NCBI GenBank assembly: GCA_947561395.2
Contig: OX387188.1
Location: 10,318,061 to 10,382,060 of the forward strand
DNA: 64,000 nt
Origin: Buxus sempervirens
Taxonomy: Eukaryota > Streptophyta > Magnoliopsida > Buxales > Buxaceae
Reading direction: 5' to 3'
Shown here: positions 1 to 10,290 of the stretch, one piece after another
Layout of the letters: every line of letters starts with the position of its first letter
Position numbering within the stretch: position 1 is the first letter of the stretch
Position numbers and translations under genes: made by a program
Notes under the pieces: model-generated
Told to the model about the DNA's origin: nothing
Seen by the model: only the letters and a program-made list of their open reading frames with translations
Database searches by the model: none

Positions 1-736
1 AACAAAAACATTTAATAACTTATTCATAAAGTCAATCAATACTAAATAAAATGGCATATACTATGAAATAGCACATTCTTCCCACCGAGTACACAGATTG
101 AGGTAAGTGTCCCGTCTAGTACACGGACCGAGGATATAAGGCATACGCCATGAGATAGCCGCATATGAGAGAACAAGAGCCATACACCATAAAATAACCG
201 TATATGCAAAGTCAATAATCAAGGCATATGTCAAATCACATATGTGATAAAACAAACCCACATACGTGGAAACATCTACATGTCAAGATCAAACCCTCAT
301 ACAAGGAGACACCTACGTGTCAAGAACTTGGTCTCAATAGTCAAATCCAATTCAAATGCAAATTAAATTATTCCAATGCTCAAAACATATTTAAATAGTC
401 TAAATACAAGTGTAGGAACTCTTAGAATCAATTTTCATTGAAAAGAAAAGAGTTTGGAACGATAAACCTTAAATAAGTTTCATTTAGTAGAACGTATCCA
501 AATTCTTTATAAAAATCCAAATTAATCATCAACCAGTGTAAACACTCTCAAAATCCCCCAATCCTATTGGTACATGAGTTGGAATTTCATAAAAACAATT
601 TTGTAATAAAAAACTAGGTAGATTTCAAAAAATTAACAAAAATCTGTAATGGGTGCTCAAGTGCTGTTGAGCGTGATGTTAGGCACTTGAGAATACTTGA
701 ATTCCCAGTTCTAGCCGCTCGGGATGGCGCTTGAGC
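1..736 (-). repeat. Left part of a decayed family-B LTR (B2)
   Basis: AT-rich non-coding DNA without a believable gene. It stops where LTR B1 begins, and the sequence on the far side of B1 (from 3,543) resumes with the same kind of GC-rich inverted-repeat patch, so I infer one older LTR split in two. The patch at 651-736 includes arms GCTCAA and TTGAGC (655-672). The left end lies outside the window. Assignment rests on context and weak similarity. Confidence 0.4.
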
Positions 737-3542
737 TATAACACCTCAGATCCGGTTCAACAACCAAACCCGAAGTGTTAGTAAAAATTTTGGGTCAGAA
801 CAAACTAAAATTTATGTGGAATTTAAAAGTTTTATTTAAATCAAAGTACAATTGGAAGCATAGCATACTTAATTCAAGTTAATCGAATTAATTTACAATA
901 AGAATTTATTTATTCTGAATTTGTTCTATGGTAACAACCACAATTCTGCCCATGAGTACACTACCCCAAACTTGACGATCTCTCCCAGCATACCTGAAAA
1001 ATAGGGGAAAACGAAGTGAAATATAAATCTCAACAAGTGGCAAGGTGCATGCAATTGAACAGTCTATTTTATGAAATAGTCATAAGATATAATGATAAAT
1101 CAAATCAAAAGCAATAATTCAAGTCCATGTATACAATTTCAATATAAACGATAAAATATACACAAAACCACATGTGACATCATAGGACTCATGAATCAAG
1201 ATTAGTATTTGAATAGACACTCTTCATTGCTATGCCACCATGCGTCTTATGAGCGAAGCTAGTAAATCCTTAAACTCAAATCTTAGTCTAACAATAAGAG
1301 GCCTAGACATCGACTTATTGCGCACGAAACTCACAGAGTTCGGTGCGTACCACCAGCATGCAGCACCAGAATCAATACATGGAGATGGCCACTTATCCTC
1401 ACATACAAGGTACTCATCAGCAACATAAAAACTCGAAATGAAACCTTACAGACACGAAGACCCCCAAATGCAAACTAACTTGCAAAGAAAGCGCAAGCGC
1501 AAATTGGGAGTAATCAACCCAAATAAATACCCCTCCACTATTTAGCCTAGCCTATGGATCCATATACAATTATGCCTGCTAGACACAACTCACACGTATT
1601 ACAATTTATTCTGTTTATAATTGATTACCAATTCATATGCAAATATCCGTAAACCATGATCTCAAATCAATTATCATAACTCAATTTCAAGTGATATACA
1701 TGTCTCAATCTTCTTAACTCGAAATCAATCCCGTTGAGAAAACACAATCAAAACCACGAATAAATCTCCAAACCAGATTCCATAAATACTGACACATCCA
1801 AAACATAATTAATAAAAGTTTAGACAGGTTATAGTTTACATTCATGAGCAAAAATAAGATTCCTATGACTTGACTATAACTTCCTTAATTAACTACTTAT
1901 TTAAGATCTAAATTTCTATAGTTATAACCTAATGTATTAAGCTTTATAATTTCTGTTATCTTTCAATTCCAGTAGATCGCATAGATCCCTTATTGAAGCT
2001 TAAGAGTTGGTACAAATCCCCAAATTTATGTTTAACTGACACACTATTTCCACAACCTTGCCCTATAAGATATCCATTGGCATTCATTGTTCCAAATTAT
2101 TAGTTTTAATAACAAATTAAATTCCGTCAGTTCATACAACTCAATTTAACTCCTATATAGGTGTTACAATAATTAAATTATTAGGAAAAATGATTAAACA
2201 TTAATTTTGACCTAAAATCCCGAAATTCTCAAATTCTGACATAGGTCACTCAGCATGGTCACTCAGGTGATCGTGCTGAGCGCCCATACTAATTTCGGCA
2301 GATTTCCTAGTTTTTACAATTTTCTGATTTTTGGGTTATTTCATTGATTTTTATCGTTCTAAATTTATTTGTTATTGACCTAATTCACACCAACAACACT
2401 CTAGACTTATTTGTATCTATTAATTGCAATTCCTTGGTCACCTACAAAAATCAAACCTATATTATATAATACTTTGATATTTTTCTTTCAAGAACATGAA
2501 AACTCATCGATGAAAACCAAACGTATCCATGAAATATATTTTTGTTTAATCAAATCAGTTAGGAACAAATCAAAAACACAGAAATCATGCAGTTTCCTCC
2601 AGTTTTCAAGTGATTGCTACTTACCTTATCATGCAAAAATCCATCTTCTCTTGAGTCCGATATTGAATCTGAACTTTTGTTATTTTTCGTACCAAACTAA
2701 GGTTCTCCAAACAAGATCTCAACCGTTCAGATTGTAGTCCTACCAGTCATGAACAAAACCTCCAAATTTGAGGTCGATCCAACAGTTGGATCTCTCCCGA
2801 TCTAACTTTAATGGCTGCTAGTCGGAGGTTTCTGCAACAGCTCCTTTCTCTTGTGATCTTTCTATTTTTCTCTTTCTCTCTCTCTCTCTCTCTACTCTCC
2901 AAACGTTGGAGCTACCTTTTTCTCCTCTTTTTCCTCTATATAACTTGATTAAAAGAAACCCTAAACTTGCTTTAATGACTTGCTTAAATAAACAACCTTA
3001 AAGGAGTCCTATTAGAATTAGGAAACCTTCTAATTAAATCCTACTTTCTTTCCTCCTAATTCTCTTTTTAGTACTTTACATATTAAATCCCTTACTAAAT
3101 GAACTCCTTCTTTTATCAAATTTTCGCTCATATTTTATATCTATCTCTAAATATTACCTAAACATCCTATTTAGTCACTTTTTCTCCAAATTAAGGCCAC
3201 TAATTAAGTATAATTACCTAATTGCCCTTTTTCCCTTCTTTTATGCTATAATTATTACTATTTAATTTCAAACCTAACCCAATAAGTTTTAATCTTCTAT
3301 TTTCCAATTCTATTACTTATTTAATAATTTGATTCATCAATTGCCCATTTGGAATTTACTAAAATATCTTTTTCTCCTCCGAGATTAATTTCCTTTGAAA
3401 ATTCTCTTTTATTTACAAATTATTATTTATTTGAATTATCAATCCTCTATATTTTCATTCTTTTATTTCCGCAATACTCAAACCCCTATTTTATTTTATT
3501 TATTTATGCCTTAATTATTATCTAAAAATTCGGGGTTTTACA
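737..3542 (-). mobile_element. Decayed LTR of family B (B1)
   Basis: It begins with a block like the inner start of the family-A LTRs (the stretch around GTTCAACAACCAAA) and ends with the family terminus TTCGGGGTTTTACA. Inside it keeps the shared block with the 12-bp palindrome TATGGATCCATA (about 1,551), a hairpin patch (2,249-2,280, arms CTCAGCA and TGCTGAG), a putative minus-strand splice donor AAG|GTAAGT (2,623-2,624), a CT-rich leader and a minus-strand TATA motif near 2,935. Orientation is taken from the TATA motif and terminus. No matching TSD was found and the first ~60 bp of a full LTR seem missing, so it is old or truncated. Confidence 0.6.
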
Positions 3543-3908
3543 AGAGACTTCTCCCGGGTGCTCGGTTTTTCAAAAATTACAGCTCTCGGGTTTGAAATTT
3601 CTAAAAAAAACATAGGCGAGGGGCTTTTGATGGCGCTCAAGTGGCGACAAGCATCGGTGCTATCAATATGGTGCCTGGCCTAGCGCTTGAACGTCATAGT
3701 GGGCGTCCGTTGTTTTTCTAAAAATTCTAGGTTTCGCGAATTTTCCAATTTCACACAGATTTTCCACCAATTTTAACACTTCAAGTCACTTCAAAATTTT
3801 GGGTTTTTATCTTCTAAACATACTAAGTTATTCCAGATCATCAAACACAAAGATCCACAAGTTTTCTATAACAATCCGGATTCAAATCACATCTTTAACC
3901 ATACTTTA
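3543..3908 (-). repeat. Middle part of LTR B2, between B1 and A1
   Basis: Continuation of the older family-B LTR. It holds a GC-rich patch rich in GCGCTCAAG and CGCTTGAA motifs (3,550-3,720), then AT-rich DNA up to the TSD CTTTA at 3,904-3,908. No coding potential seen. Confidence 0.4.
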
Positions 3909-6267
3909 TGTAAAACCCCGAATTTCCCTTAAATAATAAATTAAATTAGTAAATAATATTACCCAGAGTTATAAATTGATAGAACCATTTTAATATTGTA
4001 GGGGGTGATCAACTTAGCGGAGATCCAGAAGTAGACGCAGATCTGACCGTCCGATCATGAGATATCAAGGTATGTATTCTGATTGGGCATGTGTATGGAA
4101 TTTGGTATAGGTGAGACACATGGGATAAGTGAGTATAAGTATTAGTTTAATAACCTAATTCATATACGTGTATTGTCGCTCGTATTGAAGAGCCGCAAGC
4201 GACGAGTTGTTCAAGCGACCAAGGGAAGAAGAAGGAGAAGAAGAAGGAAGGGCTGGGCGTGCGTTCATCGTCCAGAGGATTCTTCAGTGCAAGAGTTCGT
4301 CATTGTGCATAATAGAGAAGGAGGAATCAGCGTAGAGAGGTAGGTGACACCGTTTGGGTTTAAAATTCGGATTTATCTCTGTTTAATCGCAAAAGCATGT
4401 TTCTATGATATGTAAAGTTGTATTTAGTTAGCTAAGCATGTTATAAATACATTAGAATGAGTTTAGACGTGAAAAATCGTGATTTAGAACTGCTTCTGTT
4501 CGATTTGGTGAGACCGCCGACCTCGACTGTGCGAGGCGCTCATCGGCGATCTTAGGCACTGGTTAAATACTCGAGGACGCCGTGGACCGCGGGACGACGG
4601 ACCGTGGGCGCTCGAATTTGCACTACCGCCGACTGATGACCGCCCGGAGCGATCCTGAGCGATCCCAGGCGCTCTCAGCAGAATTTCCAATTTTTCATAA
4701 TTTCGAACCTAATTCAATTCTAAACTATTTTTAGACAATTTTAATGATTAATTAAGGTGTTTTAAGACCAAAATAAACTACCTAAATCCCTGTTTTACAG
4801 AAAAACAAATTAGGGAGATATTTAGGACATTAGTTGCCCAGTTTTGAAGGTAAACGAGAAATGTGATTTTGGAAAAGCCTAACTACCATTTGACTATCTA
4901 AACACTTTTAAATGGCATTATAAATCATAAGACATTATAAAGAGAGTTCATAATCCGCATGATTGAATAATGAAGTGAATGTACAGATATAACCATTATA
5001 TGCCGCTAGGCACCAACCCTTATAGAATTATGATACTTTAGGGAATTTTGGAGTCTAGTGGGCATAGCTAGTTATGGATCCATAGTCGTAGCTAGATAGC
5101 TGAGGGATATGTCATTTGGGTTGAGTTACTCCTATATGCGACGCGCTTCCTTTGCAAGTTAGTTTGTCTGGGAAGGTCCTATGTCTGGAGGGACACCCCG
5201 GTGAGCCGCTGGTGATTCCCTGTACATGTGGATAAGCAACCACCTCCATGTATTGATTCTGGTGCTGCATGCTGGTGGTACATACCAACTTTGATGGGTA
5301 CGTGTGCAATAAGTCGGTGACTACGGCTCTTGTCTAAGCTGCGCTGCATGGGGCTTGAGTATCATTAGTAGCATCGCTCCTAAGTCGCACGGTGGTATAG
5401 CAATTGGTTGAGAATCATCTCAAAAGGTTTATCTAACTTTGTGAGTCCTACAATGACACTGAAAACATAACACTTGATATGATTACTATTGTGCACGTGC
5501 GGGATGCATGTGATTGGGATATTGATTGGATGTGACTGCTTAGTACATCCTGGCAATGCATGGATTATGCTATTGATTTGTCTATTGAGATATTATATTA
5601 AAACTTGTTGAAAATCATTTCTAGAACTGTTTATCAAACTGTTTTGTGTTCATGAATAGTATAAATGATTATGCGAGCCTGATTTATCGATGTTGCTTTA
5701 TCGTGCATGAACTGTTACTTTCCGTATATTAACTGTTTAATCATGCATGTGTTACCTACTGAGATATTCGTATCTCACCCTACTTCTAATCCATTTTTTT
5801 CAGCTGATACGCGAGAGGGGGATCTTTTAGACTTCCAGGGAGAGATAGCCGAGTATTCGCCGGAGGATTATTATTATCCAAATCTTTTCTGAGGTGGATT
5901 GATGTTATAGACTTAGCATTTTAATTGGTTTATTATCATTAATTGGATTTGATGTATGAGAGAGGCAAGAGAGAGTTAGTAACCAGTTCATTCTACCAGA
6001 CTTGATAATATTGATTGATGGTCAAGCTTCATGCTTGTTTGATGATTTTAATCTACACTTCCGCACATATTTGTTTCCGCAACTCTGATAGTTTAATATA
6101 TATGGATTGGATTTACTTTCTTTGGTCTGGTATGTTATTGATGTTGTAATTGATATGGGCCAGTAACACCTCGGATTTGGTTGTTGAACTAAATTCGGGT
6201 TGTTACAGTAGCGAACCGGGTTCGGGTCGGGTGCCGGTCTGGACTGACCCGGGTTCGGGGCGTTACA
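3909..6267 (+). mobile_element. Solo LTR of family A (A1), Ty3/gypsy type
   Basis: Starts TGTAAAACCCCG and ends CGTTACA, flanked by a perfect 5-bp TSD CTTTA (3,904-3,908 and 6,268-6,272). At 2,359 bp it has the same length as each LTR of the gypsy element at 7,663-16,224 and is very similar to them in opposite orientation. With no internal region, it is what LTR-LTR recombination leaves behind. It contains the GC cassette (about 4,500-4,680), TATGGATCCATA (5,073-5,084) and a putative splice donor near 4,350. The segment around the TATA position (about 4,085-4,170) differs clearly from the intact element and is closer to A2. Confidence 0.94.
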
Positions 6268-6835
6268 CTTTAACAGTTTTATCTCCAAACTCTAAACTAA
6301 AACATAGATATTAAAAACTCACGAAAATCCTTCAAAACATGATTTAATGATTCAAATCAATTCTAACACATCATATTTAATCTTCTAAGCATGTATAATC
6401 AATTCAAAAATCATAATATTCCTAATCAAAATCCATCAAAGTCGTCACTTTTATAAAATTTCTTCAAGAACAAGAACACAACCCAGAAAATCTAAAATAC
6501 ATCATACCATGATCATGTTTCAATATAAATCATCAAAATCACCCAATCACACAAGAAAATCATGCAATTCCTCCAGTTTTCAAGTGTTTGATACTTGCCT
6601 CAAAAACGTGAAATCCATCTTTTCAATGATCCCGAAAGTATAGTCATATTACTACTATTATTGCACCACTCTAGGGATCTCTAAAAATCATCTTTACCAT
6701 TCAGATTGAAGGACCAATAGTCAGAAACAAAACCTCCAAATTTGAGGCCAATCTAATGGTTGATCTTCTCCTAATTGTAATTCGATGGTGGCTGGTCAGA
6801 AATTTCTACAGCATCCCTTGCTTCTAAAAGTTTCT

Positions 6836-6900
<65 letters not shown>

Positions 6901-7322
6901 TATATTTTCTCCAGCCGTGTACTCCTTTTTATTTCCTTTTCTTCATACGTTTGATCCAACAAAAAAACCCTAAAATCCTTCTAATTCCTTCCTTTTATAG
7001 GCTCAGCTAATTTGAAGTCCTAATCCTAATTGAAATAGTAACTTTCCAACTGACCTCACTTGCCTACCTTATCCCAACTCTCCTTTCTAAACCCTATTTT
7101 TTGAACTCCCTACAATAGAAACTCCTAGTTTAATGAATTTTCGTGCATATTTTTAATTATTACCTAAACACCTCATTATCTCTCATATTTCCCAAATTAT
7201 GGCCCCTAATTAAACATAATTACCGATATGCCCTTTTTCCTTCTTTTAAGCCATAAATTTGATATTTAAATTCAAACCTAACTCAAATTAGGTCTAACTA
7301 AATATTTCCTAATCTATTTCCT
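6268..7322 (-). repeat. Distal part of LTR B2
   Basis: Resumes after A1 with the duplicated CTTTA. From about 6,540 to 7,320 it aligns by eye with B1 at 2,550-3,330: same order of blocks, CT-rich leader, minus-strand TATA near 6,995. A putative splice donor sits near 6,595. The alignment ends at 7,322, where LINE-1 ORF1 sequence begins, so the LTR terminus is missing here. Confidence 0.55.
6840..6896. repeat. (TC)n microsatellite
   Basis: An uninterrupted run of about 28 TC dinucleotides in the leader of LTR B2. B1 has a much shorter CT run at the matching place (around 2,870-2,895) and B3 has interrupted GA-rich sequence, so this is a local expansion. A short serine/leucine ORF across it is a by-product. 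Confidence 0.97.
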
Positions 7323-7662
7323 TTGCGCAAGAGGGGCTATTGAAGTTTTGCTACTCGTGTGGATTGATTGGGCAACCAGCGAGCTCTGGTACAGGTTCGG
7401 GTTTGAAATCAAGGAGCTTTGGGGCTTTGGGTCTAGGTGGTTCGAGCGTTGCTAGAGTTGGTTCCTATATCCTGGCTACTAAAGGGTTTGGGTTCGATGT
7501 TTCTTTAGGTCATCAGGGGGACCTAGGTTTCCCCTTATGTTTGGAGAATCATGGGGGATCTGTCAAAGCCGAACAAAATATAGCCCTGTAGATGGTAAGG
7601 CTAAGAGTTCTATTAACCTCCTGCTATTTGATTTTTTTCCCCTCTAATTGGCAGGGGTAGGG
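7323..7662 (+). pseudogene. LINE-1 ORF1 fragment with zinc-knuckle remnant
   Basis: An 83-residue frame opens with FCYSCGLIGQ, the start of the C-terminal zinc knuckle typical of plant LINE ORF1 proteins (after the DUF4283 domain), with the metal-binding His replaced by Gln. The remainder is low-complexity Gly/Ser. The upstream DUF4283 part is missing. The last five bases (TAGGG) are the duplicated target of the gypsy element, and the frame resumes after 16,224. Confidence 0.55.
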
Positions 7663-10021
7663 TGTAACGCCCCGAACTCGGGTCAGTGCAGACCGGCACC
7701 CGACCCGAACCCGGTTCGCTACTGTAACAACCCAAATTTAGTTCAACAACCAAATCCGAGGTGTTACTGGCCCATATCAATTACAACATCAGTAACATAC
7801 CAGACAAAAGAAAGTAAATCCAATCCATATATTAAACTATCAGAGTTGCGGAAACAAGTATGTGCGGAAGTGTAGATCAAAATCCTCAAACAAGCATAAA
7901 GCTTGACCATCAGTCAATAGTATCAAAGTCTGGTAAAATGAACGGGTCACTATCTCTCTCTCTCATTTCTCTCTCATACATCAATCCATATAAATGATAA
8001 TAAACCAATCAAAATGCTAAATCTATAACATCAATCCACCTCAGATGAGATCTGGATAATAATAATCCTCCGGCGAATACTCGGCTATCTCTTCCTGGAA
8101 GTCTAAGAGATCCCCCTCTCGCGTATCAGCTGAAAAAAATGGAATAGAAGTAGGGTGAGATACGAATATCTCAGTAGGTAACACATGCATGATTAAACAG
8201 TTAATATAAGCAAAGTAACATTTCATGCACGATTAAGCAACATCGATAAATCAGGCTCGCATAATCATTTATACCATTCATGAACACAAAACAGTTTGAT
8301 AACAGTTCTAGAAATGATTTTCAGCAAGTTTTAATATAAGAACTCAATAGCCAAATCAATAGCATAATCCAAGCATTGCCAGGATGTACTAAGCAGTCAC
8401 ATCCAACCAATATCCCAATCACATGCATCCCGCACGTGCACAATAAGAATAATAATCATATCAAGTGTTGTGTTTTCAGTGTCATTGTAGGACTCACAAA
8501 GATAGATAAACCTTTTGAGATGATTCTCAACCAATTGCTATACCACCGTGCGACTTAGGAGCGATGCTACTAATGATACTCAAGCCCCATGCAGCGCAGC
8601 TTAGACAAGAGCCGTAGTCACCGACTTATTGCACACGTACCCATCAAAGTTGGCATGTACCACCAGCATGCAGCACCAGAATCAATACATGGAGGTGGTT
8701 GCTTATCCACATGTACAGGGAATCACCAGCGGCTCACCGGGGTGTCCCTCCAGACATAGGACCTTCCCAGACAAACTAACTTGCAAAGGAAGCGCGTCGC
8801 ATATAGGAGTAACTCAACCCAAATGACATATCCCTCAGCTATCTAGCTACGACTATGGATCCATAACCAGCTATGCCCACTAGACTCCAAAATTCCCTAA
8901 AGTATCATAATTCTATAAGGGTTGGTGCCTAGCGGCATATAATGGTTATATCTGTACATTCACTTCATTATTCAGTCATTCGGATTCTGAATTCTCTTTA
9001 TAATGTCTTATGATTTATAATGTCATTTAGAAGTGTTTAGATAATCAAAGGGTAGTTAGGCTTTTCAAAAATCACATTTCTCCTTTTCCTTCAAAACTTG
9101 GCAACTAATGTCCTAAATATCTCCCTAATTTGTTTTTCTGTAAAACAGGGATTTAGGTAGTTTATTTTGGTCTTAAAATACCTTAATTAATCATTAAAAT
9201 TGTCTAAAAATAGTTTAGAATTGAATTAGGTTCGAAATTATGAAAAATTGGAAATTCTGCTGAGAGCGCCTGGGATCGCTCCGGGCGGTCATCAGTCGGC
9301 GGTAGTGCAAATTCGAGCGCCCACGGTCCGTCGTCCCGCGGTCCACGGCGTCCTCAAATCTTTAACCAGCGCCTAAGATCGCCGATGAGCGCCTCGCACA
9401 GTCGAGGTCGGCGGTCTCACCAAATCGAGCAGAAACAGTTCTAAATCACGATTTTTCTCGTCTAAACTCATTCTAATGTATTTATAACATGCTTAGCTAA
9501 CTAAATACAACTTTACATATCATAGAAACATGCGTTTGCGATTAAACAGAGATAAATCCGAATTTAAAACCAAAACGGTGTCACCTACCTCTATACGCTG
9601 ATTCTTCCTTCTCTATTCTGCACAATGGCGAATCTCCTGCACAGAGAAATCCTCTGGACGATGAACGCACGCCCAGCCCTTCCTTCTTCTTCTCCTTCTT
9701 CTTCCCTTGGTCGCTCGAACAGTCGTCGCTTGCGGCTCTTCAATACGCGCGACAATACATGTATAAGAATTAGGTTAATTCTTTATACATATTTATACCC
9801 CCTGATCCTATGCATCTCCCATGCAACTCCTCTATACACCTTGCCCAATCAGAATACATACCTCGATATCTCACGATCGGACGGTCAGATCTGCGTCTAA
9901 TTCTGGATCTCCGCTAAGTTGATCACCCCCTACAATATTAAAATGTTTCTATCAATCATAACTCTGGGTAATATTATTTACTAATTTAATTTATTATTTA
10001 AGGGAAATTCGGGGTTTTACA
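7663..10021 (-). repeat. 3' LTR of the gypsy element
   Basis: Left copy on the plus strand, so the 3' LTR of this minus-strand element. Starts TGTAACGCC and ends GGTTTTACA. It contains the GC cassette (9,255-9,430), TATGGATCCATA near 8,850 and a minus-strand TATA motif near 9,795. Short ORFs inside it recur at the same offset in the other LTR and are not genes. Confidence 0.97.
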
Positions 10022-10036
10022 TCCTCCCCTCCTTAA
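10022..10036 (-). other. Polypurine tract of the gypsy element
   Basis: Directly inside the 3' LTR the minus strand reads as an all-purine tract (AAGGAGGGGAGGA) ending at the LTR start TGTAAAACC. This is the usual primer for plus-strand DNA synthesis. Confidence 0.88.
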
Positions 10037-10290
10037 AGAAAATTTCGCCCTCGAAATTTACCTTGCGGTTCTGGAAATAAGTTGGGATACTTCCTCTGCA
10101 TTTCTGATTCCAATTCCCAAGTAGCTTCCTCAGTCGTGTGATTTTGCCAAAGTACTTTCACCAGTGGTATCACTTTAGTACGAAGAACCTGTTCCTTCCT
10201 GTCCAAAATCTCAACTGGATGCTCCTCGTAAGTCAAGTCCCCTCGCACTACTATCGGCTCATGCTGAATGATATGAGTAGGGTCATGCAC
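10033..10290 (-). pseudogene. Gypsy chromodomain tail, out of frame with pol
   Basis: An 85-residue frame beginning MHDPTHIIQ and carrying a C-terminal chromodomain with DRKEQVLRTKVIPLVKVLW and the aromatic-box region ATWELE. Chromodomains of this type direct integrase to particular chromatin. It overlaps the end of the pol frame by eight bases in another frame. The conserved stretch that normally links the integrase C-terminus to this domain is missing, so a small deletion near 10,292-10,300 both removed codons and shifted the frame. The first residues before MHDP are also encoded, but in the chromodomain frame rather than the pol frame. Confidence 0.9.

Noticed and set aside
737..3542. A clean TSD for LTR B1
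   Set aside because: Flanks TGAGC and AGAGA do not match, and the LTR start appears truncated.
6785..6973. 62-residue serine/leucine ORF
   Set aside because: Half of it is the (TC)n microsatellite read as Ser-Leu.
8041..8226. Short ORFs of 60-91 residues repeated at 8,041-9,900 and 14,244-16,103
   Set aside because: They lie inside the two LTRs and are duplicated with them; no domain or start context supports a gene.
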